Source: Mesorhabditis belari (taxonomy: Eukaryota; Nematoda; Chromadorea; Rhabditida; Rhabditidae). Taken from it: DNA of 64,000 bases. Shown here piece by piece: positions 10,590 through 21,959 of the stretch. Position 1 is the stretch's first letter. The number at the start of each line of letters is the position of its first letter. The position numbers were made by a program, and so were the translations under genes. The stretch spans positions 1,876,001-1,940,000 of the forward strand of contig CAUEEP010000925.1 in assembly GCA_958450365.1 (NCBI GenBank). The letters run 5' to 3'. The notes beneath the pieces were generated by a model, which was given only the letters and a program-made list of their open reading frames with translations, made no database searches and had not been told where the DNA came from.

Positions 10590-11110
10590 GAATTAATTTC
10601 TACTGCCCTAATTGATATTCCGAACAAGTACATTCCACATCGATTACACTCTAATGTAAATTTTTTTCTCTGAATCAAAAATTCGTACACTACAAATTTT
10701 AAGTTGGGCCCAAAAATGAACGGAAAGAATAAGATCATCCAAAAACTATCATCCAAAATTTCAGAATTAAAGGCAGCGACGCTGATGCTATTGAAATTTC
10801 ATATTTCATCGAACCATAAAGTGTTATATGTCATTCGATAGCTCTTACCACGCTCTTTCAGAATACTGAATTGAGTTTTTGCGGAATTCGATTTTCCCAT
10901 GAGATTTTTCACTATTCTGCGCCGGAAAGTCAAAATAAATTTTTTCACGAAAATCTAGATCATAAAAGCTGAAAAAGCAAATTTCTGAATTCTACCCAAA
11001 AATTAATCGGGAACTGTTTTTTAATTTTGTGTTTTGGTCATTGGAAACGCGAGCTCTGAAACCTAAGTTTCTTAGAAGCGCGCCGTTACATGGCCCCCGC
11101 GAACCTTTGA
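10590..11110 (-). repeat. Low-information repeat shared with 16,080-16,230
   Basis: A stretch around CAAATTTTAAGTTGGGCCC (about 10,697) recurs in the other orientation at about 16,160, including a frame reading DDSFW and LFFPFIFGPNLKF. Towards 11,110 the sequence is AT-rich and holds no convincing coding frame. I read it as an unclassified dispersed repeat. Confidence 0.4.
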
Positions 11111-11184
11111 TGTTCGTAAAATTTTTCGGAGAAAAACTGCAAAAGCTTTACAAAAGCACCAGCATTGAGATCAAAACTCGGAAA

Positions 11185-11610
11185 CAAACTCACAAACTTC
11201 TGCGATTCGGCTGATATAGGCGAGAAGTGGTAGGCCATAATGGAGTGAAGTGGAGTGGCTGGTGTGTCGTGGCTGGGCTCGCATTGCACCTAATCGCGGA
11301 TTTCGATAGCAACATCTCTGAAAAAAAAATCGTGTATGCAGACTAATAAGTTGTTTTCGTTTTAAATAGCAAAGAGAGGAAAAAGTTAAAATAAAATAGG
11401 CACCTACTAGGGAAGGGCTTGTAAAATGAATGACTGTTCTAAAAATTTCGCGAGTTTTTCTTTGAATCCAAAATGCTTAGCTAAATATCCTTTTTGGCTG
11501 AAGATTTGCCAATGGTTATAAAAAGAATGAAAAGTTTTGCCAATGGGTATCAACGCCAAACATGCAGCGACTTTTGCATTTCCTTTTCCTACTTTCAAGA
11601 GAAAACTCCA
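11185..11610 (-). repeat. Pieces of two dispersed modules (VLLTPP-type exon; PIGK-type ORF)
   Basis: Bases 11,190-11,315 match the exon-like piece of the vps-41-exon-bearing repeat, diverged. Bases 11,407-11,598 on the minus strand hold a 63-codon frame with IPIGKTFHSFYNHWQIF, which matches the longer ORF modules at 22,038-22,400 and 57,256-57,609 (minus). Both are fragments. Confidence 0.45.
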
Positions 11611-11611
11611 A

Positions 11612-12105
11612 TGTTTTTTTCACGCATTTTGAGGGTTTTTATCGAGTCTTTTACAGTTTTAGTGCTTTTATTGTGTAATTTTGCCGATTTTTAGTTCTCT
11701 AAGAAATAAAGCTGTACAATTTCTGTTTTTGAACGGTGATTTGTTGTGTTAAAGACACATGGCGATATCATTTTTGATTATTTTATTGTGAAAACTTTAA
11801 TGGTTCCGCTAGGCGAATCGAATCGGTCAGGGTTTTAATCTATATAATATCCGATTCATGTTACTTGGGTGCTATCTACATCTCGCACGAATGAAATAAG
11901 CACTCATTGCTGATTCTCCTTGTCATATCTTTCTCATGTTCTGTGGTTGTTATTGAGACTTGAATTTGTTAAACATTTTTGAGAAATAGTTCTTTTAACT
12001 CTTCTTCTTTTAAGTTGCTTCGTTTATGGTTCTTACTACCGCAAAGGAGCATCGCCGAAGGATCCAAAACTTCAATGAGAACTTTTTATGTGTTTGAGAA
12101 TTCTT
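11612..12105 (+). repeat. Cassette downstream module without an F-box gene
   Basis: The 3' UTR module (TGAGGGTTTTTATCGAGTC, then AAGAAATAAAG and onward to the ACATCTCGCACGAATG stretch and CAATGAGAACTTTTTATGTG) is present although no F-box coding sequence precedes it. It was either copied alone or left behind after the gene was deleted. It joins directly to the unidentified gene at 12,106. Confidence 0.7.
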
Positions 12106-13430
12106 TGATTTGAATTCATTTGAATTGTTTCAGCGTGAAGAACATCACAGCCGTATTCATTGGATTATACGATTACGTACTCCAGTACCAACCAAAGATG
12201 ATCCACACGAAAAGGAATACTACGCAGATGTTGAATTTGGTTCAGGTTTTTTACGGGATAACGTCGGCAAGGAGACCGAGAAAAGACCGCCAGAAGGATC
12301 GTTGGCAAAACGTTACGTAAGATTTAATCTTATTGTAGAAATATAAATTTGTTTTTTAGATAGAACACGACTTGCAAAATGAACTTCTTAAAGGAGACAC
12401 TGTCATCGAGTTCTCTCGTTTTACATTTAACGGAAGCTTACCATCAACCGCATTCAACACCAACAGTTTTTTCTCAACCTATTACGACAACACGAAAATG
12501 GCTAGGATCAAATCAGGTAAATAGCTAATCTACTTATAAAACATATTGTTTATATGCATATCTAAACAGTGTGCATATCTGAAAACATTTGCTCGAAGAG
12601 AATACGACTTGCACGACTTGAGACACTGAAGACTTCAAGAGCATATATTTGGTTAAAGAGGAAATGTATTCAGAAATGCACATTCAATGTTTAGATATTC
12701 ATCTAAATAAAGCGTTTTTACAGGAGATCCAAGTAAACACACCATAGCCACGTAGAAAGACCCTCGTTTCCAACAATCGTCAAGAAGGATTTTGAAGGAT
12801 TTTGAAATCGATTCTGAACAAATGTTAATGGTTGGTCCTCCTCTTGGAAAATCAACTCCAATTCATTGTCGAGAAATCCATTAAACTCTCGTTTAGGCAC
12901 GAGGTTCTAGAGTCTAGACACTTCAATATGGTTTGTGAACAGATGATCTATGATTCTTCGATGATCTTCAAAACCAAGCGATTTTGATGAACAACTCATA
13001 CACTTAGTGAGTTTTGTGAACAATTGTGGACAACATCTATGATCTATGAATCTATGAAACATCTATGCTTCTTTCAGCGTGATCATCTTCGAAACGCAGT
13101 AGAGTTCTCGGGGTTCGATGATGAAAGACGGAGATGGCAACGTTACGACCCGATTATGCATGGTCCGTTACAGTATGTGGTCTAGTAGTCTGTCAAAATC
13201 CATTTCAATTTTTTAGAATTGGAGATTCGAAATGCTTTATGAAATCCTAGCGTTTCGGACAAATGGAATATCCATGGCAGACAGGAAACATTGGCTCCTT
13301 ATCTAGAAAAGGCACATTTCGTCTTGGAATTAAACGAAATGATGCTTCTTGTTCTTACAAAGGCAAATGTGACACCGTTTTTTACTTAGCACGTCGATGT
13401 TGCAAAGCACATCAAAAAGACGATACTTAA
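12106..13430 (+). pseudogene. Unidentified multi-exon gene, copy 1 (longest)
   Basis: I do not recognise this gene. Exon-like pieces with splice signals are visible. About 12,134-12,312 reads RTPVPTKDDPHEKEYYADVE then GSGFLRDN and KRPPEGSLAK. About 12,361-12,517 (after TTTTTTAG, before GTAAAT) reads EHDLQNELLKGDTVIEFSRF. A later part around 13,078-13,170 reads GFDDERRRWQRYDPIMHG. A frame ends near 13,430 with KCDTVFYLARRCCKAHQKDD. The piece GATTTTGAAGGATTTTGAAATC at 12,790 is a local duplication that breaks the frame kept in the 33.2-kb copy. The first two exons also occur at 19.45-19.82 kb. With the frame breaks, I treat this as degraded. Confidence 0.5.
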
Positions 13431-14786
13431 ATTTGCTTTGGAATACTGAAATTGCTATTTTGCCATATTTTCTAATGACTCCGTGCCTGGGCTTCAATTA
13501 ATTGAATTCAATTTTTATTTAAAAGGAGCTTAAAAATATTCCAAAAGATTTTTTTACAATCCTCTGAAATTTGCATTATTTTTTGATGATAATGTTTTTA
13601 TTTTCTTAATTCTACTCGACTTCATCATTGCAGTAATTTTCGGTTTAACTTTGGATTTCCAATAAAATTGAATTCCATAAATTGTTAACTTAAATCTCGA
13701 TTATTGTGGTCAAGGAAATAAGCGAGCGAGAGTGAACGAGTGATGTAAGCAAAGTAGCGAATGAGGGGAGGAAACTAGTACTATTCTCGAAGAAAAACAT
13801 GATTTAATTATTGATTTTTCTCGACTTTAGTAAAATTAAACGATGAAAGGGCTACTTTAAGTTTTCAGTGAGTCACAACTCCCAGAATTTTCAGTGAAAA
13901 ATACAGTGGTGGCTAAAGGTACTAAATCTAAGTTTTCTAAAGTTATTTTAACGTTTCCACCTATTGAAGTGAAGTTTTTCTCACTCTGAATTTCTAGTCG
14001 GATCTAATGATGGCTGTTGCGGAAGAATCCGAAAATTTTTTTGCAAAAAAAACCTTACCCTTTTTTCACAATTACCGCCATTAGATCCGCCTTAAAATTC
14101 TGAGTCAGAAAAACCTTACTTCGAACGAGGGAAGCCTTAAAACAAGTTTAGTAAATTTAGAAAAACTAGGGAGTGGTTACTCCCTAAAAAATCTAGGACT
14201 TGCAGAGACAACATGCAAAAAGGACGTGTGCCTACCCTTAGGGCAATCGTACGTCCTTTTTGAATACCCACGATCACACCATACATGATCACATTGAAGA
14301 TGTACAGCCGCCTCTCGATACAACGATTTTCTCGATATAACAATTCAAAGCCGAGCTCCTATTAAAATCTTAAAGGTGGGTGACAGTCGCGGCCGATTCT
14401 AAGTGGAAATTTTTCTGAGACCATCAGTGGAAAAAACAGACCATCCGTGGCCGGTCAGGCCAGTGTGAGGACTGTCATCAAAAATCTATTACGTCTAAGC
14501 TAAACTCTGGATAAGCTGCCGTAGTCTGGCCTGGTTTTCCATCTTCACTTACGGTCGTGGTATGGTGACTTTCTTGACCCGCAGTTTTTTTTGCAAGTAC
14601 CTAATATAAGATGCACCCAGTCTCGAATCGGTTCTCAATTTCGAACTGAGACCATTCCCTTGTTAGCTAGTCATTTCTAAAACTAATCTGTGAATCGACA
14701 TTAACCCATGAGGTGCCACTACCACTACCGGAAACCAAACAACGATTGTGGGCATCCGTGTTCTTTTCGGCATCGTGAAGTTCATT
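13431..14786 (+). other. Intergenic stretch with no supportable gene
   Basis: The sequence is AT-rich in the first half. The short frames here (for example 14,137-14,343 minus) show no splice structure and no family I know. I see no copy of the cassette modules. The ATP-citrate lyase fragment begins at its right-hand end. Confidence 0.4.
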
Positions 14787-15470
14787 TGGGAGAAATTAGA
14801 AACTACGCATCGACCATCCTTTCCTTGATGACTCAGGGTGCGCCACGTCCCGACGGCAAATTGCTCTTCATCGATTGCCAACTTTATCAAGGTTGGAGAG
14901 ACTTTCCAGGTAAAGTTTATTAGCCCGTACATTAATACTTTTCTTTTAGGGTATCATCGAAGCGATCGAGAACTTTGCATTGATACTCCAAGCCCAGAAG
15001 ATCTCAATCTACGTTCGAAGAGGTGGACCAAAGCTCGAGCTAGCGCAGGATAAAGGATGCGGGAAACGCTTGGATCTCCCGATCTTCATTTATGGACCCG
15101 AGACGCCGTTGACTGCGATTGTTGGCGCTGGATTGAAAGGTGATGCCTGGCCAGAAGACGTTCTGGACAACGGGGCCAAATTTGTTGGATCGGTGTGTTT
15201 TTGTATGTAGTAATTGTCAGCACCTAAAATTTAGCGCTTTTCTAATAAGATAATTTTAGACTGACGGTTCGATTTCGTGCAAACATCTCAGTCAGCAATC
15301 GGATACGTTAGAGCTGGAGGAGTTTAACGATGGTACCACGTCTGTTTACACGACCAACATCTCCTCGGTTTCTTCTCTCAAATCGTTTGCTGAACCGCCA
15401 CACGTCAAGCAGAAGTTGCCGTCAAGCAGAAGTTCACTCTTAGCCAAAAACGCAAGGAATTTTTCAGCAT
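14787..15470 (+). pseudogene. ATP-citrate lyase (ACLY) fragment, frameshifted
   Basis: ATP-citrate lyase cleaves cytosolic citrate to acetyl-CoA and oxaloacetate. A short stretch matches its N-terminal half. Exon to 14,909: YASTILSLMTQG, DGKLLF, then after a small deletion SIANFIKVGETFQ. Intron 14,910-14,949. Exon from 14,950: GIIEAIENF, ISIYVRRGGP, YGPETPLTAIVGAGLKG, to about 15,193. Then an exon from about 15,261 with the Ser/Thr-rich linker. The conserved GGS of the phosphate-binding loop (IGGSIANF in the family) is lost with a frame change at about 14,868, and several residues after RRGGP are missing. Everything upstream and the whole C-terminal half are absent. This is a degraded gene fragment, not a working enzyme. 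Confidence 0.85.
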
Positions 15471-15612
15471 AAAACTTTTTTACTTGGTTTTTTGGATTGT
15501 GAGAAATTTGACGCCGCTGTTTTCAACCTTTTCGGCATTATTTTCACTACATCCCGCAAATCTTTTAGACCCATCCATTACAGAATGATGCCCAATGCAA
15601 TAATGGTATTTT

Positions 15613-15846
15613 TTCCAGGCCTCATTGCAAACGTCTTCAATGGATGATTTTAATGATTCGACTGATCCAGAGTTTCAGGTTGAAATCGTTATCTTTCATA
15701 CTAATTACCCGGGGATGAAACAGCTTCACGGAGAAGATCGTTTACCAATGTTGGAAGAGGCTGCCAAGAAATTGTGGGAAACAGCTTCGAATGGGAAATT
15801 TTGTGCTTCTCTTGTCGAATTGATTCAACGAAAGGCGGCGTTTTGA
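15613..15846 (+). pseudogene. Divergent F-box-family C-terminal fragment
   Basis: An open frame of about 73 codons has VEIVIFHTNYPGMKQLHGED, which aligns with the family block RIVDFLSQFPGMKRFDGEN, followed by a Lys/Glu-rich segment. The FFRRNID block is missing. It is too diverged to have come from the neighbouring cassettes, so it represents another branch of the family. Confidence 0.55.
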
Positions 15847-16019
15847 TGAAATGATTGGTTTTAGCTTTTTCGTGCTGTTTTGTTTGGTAATTGGTGTGTT
15901 TAATGTCGTTTAGCTTATTTCTATATTTCATACAGGGTGCTTTGTGCAGTGTTTCATGCAGGGTTTCATCCAGTGCGTTTAGCTCGGATGTTTTTGCGAA
16001 ATCTTCTCGTTTTTTATTT

Positions 16020-16110
16020 AGAGGTAGAACCAAAGCCATGCAAAATACCGTTCGAAATGCGAAAGCTGACTTCATTCCGATTGCAAAAGCTATCCTATGA
16101 GAGCTATGAA
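16020..16110 (+). pseudogene. F-box N-terminal fragment
   Basis: The frame reads CKIPFEMRKLTSFRLQKLSYE, which matches the conserved start of the family (MPFEMRNLTSFPMEKLCYD). It is fused immediately afterwards to the unrelated repeat that also occurs at 10,590-10,760. About 30 codons only. Confidence 0.7.
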
Positions 16111-16229
16111 ATTTTGGATGATAGTTTTTGGATTATCTTATTTTTTCCGTTCATTTTTGGGCCCAACTTAAAATTTGTAGTGTTCGAATTTTTCATTTTA
16201 AAAAAAAATTTACATTAGAGCAGCAGTGA

Positions 16230-16600
16230 AACAAGCAGTTTCATTATTGAAGAGATCTGACATCCCGCGAATATCATTTAATGTGGCATTGGCTTGGCAA
16301 CACAATTGTAGCATCATGTGATAAAGATGTGAAAAAGATGATCAGCAATGGTCATTATGCTTTTTGCTTATCCTTTTTCCAGAGATGGTGCTTTGAATCA
16401 AACCAAACTGCGTCAGGCATTTCATTCATTCATCAGCATCAGGCAGTTTCATTATTTAATCATTTCAGACCTATCATCACTACCAACGGATTTGTTTCTT
16501 CATGGCACAGACACACTTGTCTACCCGAGCTCATCGTTGTTGTTTATGACGTAGGACTTGAGAAGCCTGTAATCTCGAGTGAGATGTAACTAAAATTTAA
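16230..16600 (+). repeat. Dispersed repeat carrying a copied vps-41 exon (minus copy of the exon)
   Basis: The vps-41 exon copy is at about 16,249-16,318 on the minus strand (CATCCCGCGAATATCATTTAA). It is followed by GAAAAAGATGATCAGCAATG and by the CATCAGGCAGTTTCATTATT tract. This is the same combination as at 6,880-7,560 in inverse orientation. Confidence 0.65.
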
Positions 16601-17557
16601 CTTTTTAACTTTAGATCCACGTGGCTGAGTTGAGGTCCGATGGAATGGACAACTTGACGCTCTACAATTCGTGTTTTTTCTACAATTGTTTGCCCGAAAA
16701 TGCACCATCTGGCTGAGATGCAGAAATATCGAAGGTAGGAGTTAAAATCTTTGGCTCTTCTACGCCTACTATTCTATTGAGTACACTACAAGGCGATCTT
16801 CCGATCCGTTCAACCTGTTCAATATGCAATTCAATTGTTACTTGTACGACTTCTTTTCCTTTTATTTTCCAGGTGTTAGACAATGCCAACATTGAAATGA
16901 GAAAAGAAATGAAGAAAAAAGAATGATTTGAGATGAAAAATGGCGACGAGAGAAAGGTGGTCCAAGTTGTGAGATCTCATTGCTTCGACCATCCATTTGT
17001 CAAGCTGCAAAGGTGAGTCTGATCGCACTTTTAAACTTCTCAATCTACATGTTTAATTCTTTCCTTTAGAAAAGAAATGATATGCTCGACGAGTTGCTGT
17101 GGAAAGTGTGAGTCGAACGGATCAAAATCGATCCACGAATCGGTTGCGATGATGGGGAGAACGTGAGCGAATCGACGTCCCTGATGGAGGATGTTGATGT
17201 GATGGTGGGGCTTTTAACGGTTTTCAGCAAAACTCCACTAGTTAGTGCTTTTAGCTACGTTTGCTAAACGAGTCATGGTTAAGAATTTGAATTCTAACGA
17301 ACATTTACCTCATTTTTACCTTATCAATATCACTAGCTATTCGTTTATCAAGCGTTAGCAATAATCTTACCGTTTTTTCAGTAGCGTAAAAAATTGATAC
17401 TGGTTCTTTGCCAACTTTTACTGTCGTTCTAAAGAGTCCAATCCGAAGTTTAAGCATTGAACAGCTGCCCACAAGAAAGTTTTATCTGTGGTTGTAGTCA
17501 GCTGCTTTCCGTAAAACGTCTTTTAAAATCAAAAAGACTTTTTTACTCCAATGGTTA
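16600..17557 (+). repeat. Cassette upstream module
   Basis: The module landmarks occur in order: the GGTCCGATGGAATGGACAA exon-like piece, GTACACTACAAGGCGATC, AAGCTGCAAAG with the following intron, ATGATATGCTCGACGAG, the CTAGCTACGTTTGCTAAACG tract, then the small gene. The region between 16,620 and 16,700 is rearranged relative to 22,543 (an ACAATTCGTGTTTTTTC insert). Confidence 0.6.
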
Positions 17558-17758
17558 ATGAAGAATTGCGGAAACTGTAAAGTTTCAGATACGAGCATGC
17601 CTGTTGAAACGCGCGTCCAAAAGCGAAAGCGAGAAACCGAAAGAATGAAGATTTATATGAACTTATTGCTAGGTTGTTACCTGCTCTGTTTTTTCTTGGG
17701 CGTCAATGTGATTACGAGTGTTTTACGGTTACGTATTTGTATTTGGTTACGTTTTTAA
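17558..17758 (+). CDS. Small basic protein with one hydrophobic segment, cassette copy
   Basis: A 66-codon ORF with the same start (MKNCGNCKVSDTSMPVE) and hydrophobic stretch (LLLGCYLLCFFLGV) as at 44,060-44,263. The last 11 residues differ because the TATTTGGTTACG region is partly duplicated here, so the usual C-terminus is replaced. A TTTCAG stands just before the internal ATG 17,597. The F-box copy downstream (18,178) is degenerate, so this copy may also no longer be under selection. Confidence 0.4.
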   Translation: MKNCGNCKVSDTSMPVETRVQKRKRETERMKIYMNLLLGCYLLCFFLGVNVITSVLRLRICIWLRF

Positions 17759-18177
17759 TGTTTACTGGTACCCACAAGGACGTTTTAGCTGTGGTTGTAG
17801 TCAGCTGCTTTCCGTAAAACGTAAAGCTTTGTTCCGGAAGTTTTGCTTATGGTTCCCCTTCTCCGTAGGCAAATTTTCGAGCAGTGATTTGGTTCAAGGA
17901 CCATATTATTTTTGATTTATGACCGATTTTGTGGAATTTCAAGCTTTGTTTCGGAGGTTTTGCTTATGGTTCCCCTTCTCCCTAAGCTAATTGCTAATTG
18001 CTCTGATTTTTGGGAAATTAAGAAAGTTGTTGGCTTAAAAAGATGATAAAAAGCCAAATTTGACGTTTGACCCCAAGAACATTAGAAAACCATCTTGTCA
18101 CCAAAAATTGATTGCTTTTTGTGTTTTCTCTTTCATTTTCCGACAAGAACCAATTGTTTTCTTTTACAGGTGAAAGA

Positions 18178-18840
18178 ATGTCGCTCGAGATGCCGTTTGA
18201 AATGCGAAATCTGACGTCGTTTTCGATAGAGAAGCTCTGTTACGATCTGAAGTTGGAAGTGCTGGAGGGAATGGACGCGAAAGGTATGATCGAGTTGGTC
18301 AAAGTGAATGCGGGATTTCAATCGATGCTTTCACGCAATCCGTCTCTCGTTTTCAACCACCACGTGGACACGATTCGCTTGGACCACGGGAAGATTTGGC
18401 TGAAGAAGTTCCCGGAGCCACTCTTAAGCTCGTTCGCCACTTTCCGCTGATGAAGGCCATCAATTCCTGCGATAATTTGACGATTCGTTCGGGAAAGGAA
18501 CGTTTCACTGATCGAATTCTTCAATCACACACCGAATTCCGATCATTTCAAATCCGTGAACTGCTTATGGCTTTTCCTGGGTGACGGCGACGATTTGGCC
18601 GTATTTGTTGAGAGTTTCCGGGTTTCGATCAAAGAAAAAGCTGTGTTGAGTGTGAAATCGTCGGCTTTTCGATGATCTCGATGATCAAGTGATTAAAGAA
18701 CGATTCAAAGAATTCATTAAAACAGGCCCAACGATTGCCAGCGAGAATCGAATTGGATTTTCGTACTTACGCCTGGTTCTACTTTTACGACAACGCTTTG
18801 GAGAAGACGCGCGTGAGATTCGTGTAGGCACGGTTTTGGT
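18178..18840 (+). pseudogene. F-box-like gene: cassette F-box joined to a divergent, broken body
   Basis: The ATG is 8 nt after TTTTACAG as in intact copies, and the first ~70 codons (MSLEMPFEMRNLTSFSIEKL and onward) closely match the cassette family. After NHHVDTIRL the sequence changes to a different subfamily: WLKKFPEP, then after a frame change LMKAINSCDNLTIRSGKE, and near 18,775 a piece reading YAWFYFYDNALEKTRVRF in yet another frame. Several stops interrupt it. The transition suggests a gene-conversion or recombination product between subfamilies. Confidence 0.75.
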
Positions 18841-19139
18841 ATCTTAATTTTAAAGTTAATTTCTAACGTTCTGCATCATTATTAGCTGAATATTAGGTGG
18901 GTTGGCAAATTTAAGTGTATTAGACAAATTTAAAGAAATCTCCACTTTCAAGAACCTGATTTTTGTCTGGAGTTTAGAGAACTAAAAATCGGCAAAATTC
19001 CTGGCCGCTCGTCAACCCGTAAAGCCCCCTGAAATGAAATTTTTTTTGTTTTTCGTTTCAACAGGCATTCTCGTATCTGAAACTTTAGTTTCAGGAACGA
19101 ACAGCTAGTGATAAAGATAAGGTAGTGCGAAAAACATTA

Positions 19140-19425
19140 ACCCTTGCCTTCATCTCGACCAAAGGGTGCATGTTCGGCAAACAAAGGCGTCAGTGTCGAC
19201 CGGTCGAGGCCGTCCATTCCATTCCAAAGTAACAGAAGTAGATCTTCAGCGCAAGGTCGTATTTTCGGTCAGCAATATACAAATTGGCCAGCGCGTGGTA
19301 GAGATCTTTTTTCTCATCGGGTTGAATTGATTTCTGGAAAAGTCGGCTCGACTAAACTTCAGAAATGTTCATTTCAGAAAAGTGCCTCTGACAAGTGCCA
19401 AAAACACTTTTTCTAGGGTAGATTG
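19140..19425 (-). pseudogene. Isolated copy of one internal vps-41 exon
   Basis: Bases about 19,217-19,331 on the minus strand copy the vps-41 exon at 48,955-49,110 (LYHALANLYIADRKYDLALK region) together with about 60 bp of the adjacent intron. The left edge joins the GACCGGTCGAGG piece of the cassette module. Only this exon is present, so it cannot encode a useful protein. Confidence 0.85.
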
Positions 19426-19429
19426 TACG

Positions 19430-20830
19430 TACTATTGGGACTACGTTGGGATTACGTACTCCAATACCAACCAAAGATGATCCACACCAAAAGGAATACT
19501 ACGCAGACGTTAGATTTGGTTCAGGTTTTTTACGGAATAACCTCGGAATAACCAAGGAGACCGAGAAAAGACCGCCAGAAGGATCGTTGACAAAACTTTA
19601 CGGAAGATTTAATCTTATTGTCGAAATATAAATTTATTTTTTTAGACGGAACACGACTTGCAAAATGAACTTCTTAAAAGAGACGCTGTCATCGAGTTCT
19701 CTCGTTTTACATTTAATGGAAGCGTACCATCAACCGCATTAAACACCAACAGTTTTTTCTCAACCTGTTACGACATTACGACAACACGAAAATGGATAGG
19801 ATCAAATCACGTAAATAGCTAATCTACTTATAAAACATATTGTTTATATGCATATCTAAACAGTGTGCACATCTGAAAACAAGAGAATACGACTTGCACG
19901 ACCTGGGACACTGAAGGCTCCGAGAGCATATATTTGGTTAAAGAGGAAATGTATTCAGAAATGCACATTCAATGTTTAGATATGCATCTAAACAAAGCGC
20001 TTTTACAGGAGATCCAAGTCAACACACCATAGCCACGTAGAAAGCCCCTCGTTTCCAACAATGGTCAAGAAGGATTTTGAAGGATTTTGAAATCGATTCT
20101 GAACAAATGTTAATGGTTGGCCCTCCTCTTGGAAAATCAACTCCAATTCATTGTCGAGAAATCTATTCAACTCTAGAGTCTAGGCGCGTCAATTTGATTT
20201 GTGAACAGATGTTAAAATCATATCCCAACTCTTTGATTTAGCCAGAAACAAAAGCCGAAAATTTGTCTCGATATGTCTTTGATAGTGAAGAAGATAGCTT
20301 ACGAACGATGATCGCGCTTGGCAAAATGACCCTTCTCAACAATGAAATAAAGAGGGAAATTGCAGGGAAAGAAGTGATAATGGAACCACATTCACAGCCG
20401 AGCCTTCCCCAGATGGACGTATCTAGTACGAATATCCGGATCTAGTATAAATATCCAGGAGTCAGACCCGGGGCTCTGATCTGACTCTCTCATTTAAGAG
20501 CCTAGACCCGATTCAATGCCTTACATAATTTAAGAATTCTATTGAAAATCTCGTACGTCTAATAAAACCAAGCAAACTTCCAGTCCGTCTTCCTTTCCAA
20601 GAAGACGCAAGGTGACAAGGGGTGAAAAAAACGCGGCAAACAATCCGATCTCCAATCGATGTGGATCCCATTCCCTAACTTATTTTGGCTAATTATTTTT
20701 ATTTCACATTTTATTGGCCATTTATAAAGCTTTATCTTTTGGCTGAAATAAATGATGATTGAAATTATTTTTGTTGCACAAAAAAGAAGAACAATTGAAA
20801 ATGTAAATAAATTGTAAACGATCGATTGAT
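19430..20830 (+). pseudogene. Unidentified multi-exon gene, copy 2 (with 3' end)
   Basis: Related to 12,106-13,430. The first exon-like piece (about 19,446-19,631) keeps the frame RTPIPTKDDPHQKEYYADVR with an in-frame 6-nt insertion. The second piece is frameshifted near TACGACATTACGACAACACG. The GAACAAATGTTAATGGTTGG part is preceded by the same GATTTTGAAGGATTTTGAAATC duplication as copy 1. The last exon, after TTGATTTAG at 20,240, reads VFDSEEDSLRTMIALGK and QPSLPQMDVSSTNIRI, stop. The 3' flank to 20,830 (with AAATAAATGATG) is nearly identical to 33,600-34,015. Confidence 0.5.
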
Positions 20831-20954
20831 TTTTGCTAACTTCTGCCCCGGCTCCACGAGGGATATCGAATATGGATGGATTGGATGAAATAGATGAGAA
20901 TGAAACAATGACACAATAATAGTACTAAAACCGTGTAAAGTCTAATAAAAACCT

Positions 20955-21916
20955 TCAAAACTCCATCATTTCCGTTTGCGGTTGAACGTAGACGGCGAAA
21001 AATTTGTCGGCATTTTCCTTGTGCAAGTAGACACACTCACTGCTCGAGTCAATGTTTCGCCGAAAAAACAGAACATCCTTGAAACCAAGCCGGTCTCTCA
21101 CAAGCTTTTTCAAGAGTACGTTCGCCATTTTGATGACCTCTTGATTATTTTCTCGGTCGAATCGCTTCATTCCAGGGGATTGCGATAAAAAATTGACGAT
21201 TCGGGCATACATCTCCTGAGCGCATTGTGCGCGTCTCCGCATGAAAAGCCGACTTCCAATTCTTGCTTGGGATCCCCTTTTTAACGATTGATTGCAAAAT
21301 CTCTTCAAAGTCCCTTTTCGCTCCCATTCTTAAGAATTTTATCGAAGTCTTGGCAAAAGCATCGTGGTAGAAGTGAAAAGCAGCTTCGAAAAGACAAGAA
21401 AACTTGACCTTTTCGCAGTCCTTCGCCTGATTTGCAATGAAATTCTTGAGAAGCTCGCTGACCAATTGATTTTCTGTGGACAAATCAATGTTCACATCAA
21501 AGTACGCGAATTCTTCAATTATCCAGCGGAAATTCTCACAAAATTTCAGCAAATCCTCGCTAACACTCAACACATTGATTCAGAACCGTTGCCTGTTCGT
21601 AGTTGAATTGTTCGTGGACCAAGAGTATAAGCAATCCGTCACACGAGTGGATTCGTTGGATCAATGGAAGGTGGAGATCGGCATCAAGTTAGACGAAGGA
21701 TGAGCCCGGGAATTTCTTGATTAGATTCCTTCCACCAATAGAGATCTCGTGCACGTGGAACCCAAAAACTATCCAAGGCCTCCGCTGCAGGATCGATCTA
21801 GATCCTGCATTCACCTTGACCAATTCAATCGCATCATTCGACCCCATTTGCTCAAACAACTTCAGTTTTAGGTCATAGCATAGATTCTCCATTGGGAATG
21901 ACGCCAGCTTTCGCAT
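20955..21916 (-). pseudogene. Divergent F-box-like gene with frameshifts
   Basis: The F-box frame begins MRKLASFPMENLCYDLKLKLFEQMG at 21,916, without the usual splice acceptor. The body continues in other frames with LLKFCENFRWIIEEFAYFDV, AAFHFYHDAFAKTSIKFL, GIPSKNWKSAF, then FLSQSPGMKRFDREN and FFRRNIDSSSECVYLH, ending in QPQTEMMEF. At least two frame changes separate these parts. It is diverged over its whole length from the cassette copies, so it is an older member. Confidence 0.8.
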
Positions 21917-21959
21917 TTCAATGTAAAAAACGAAAATGAAAAAATCACGGCATGTTCCG

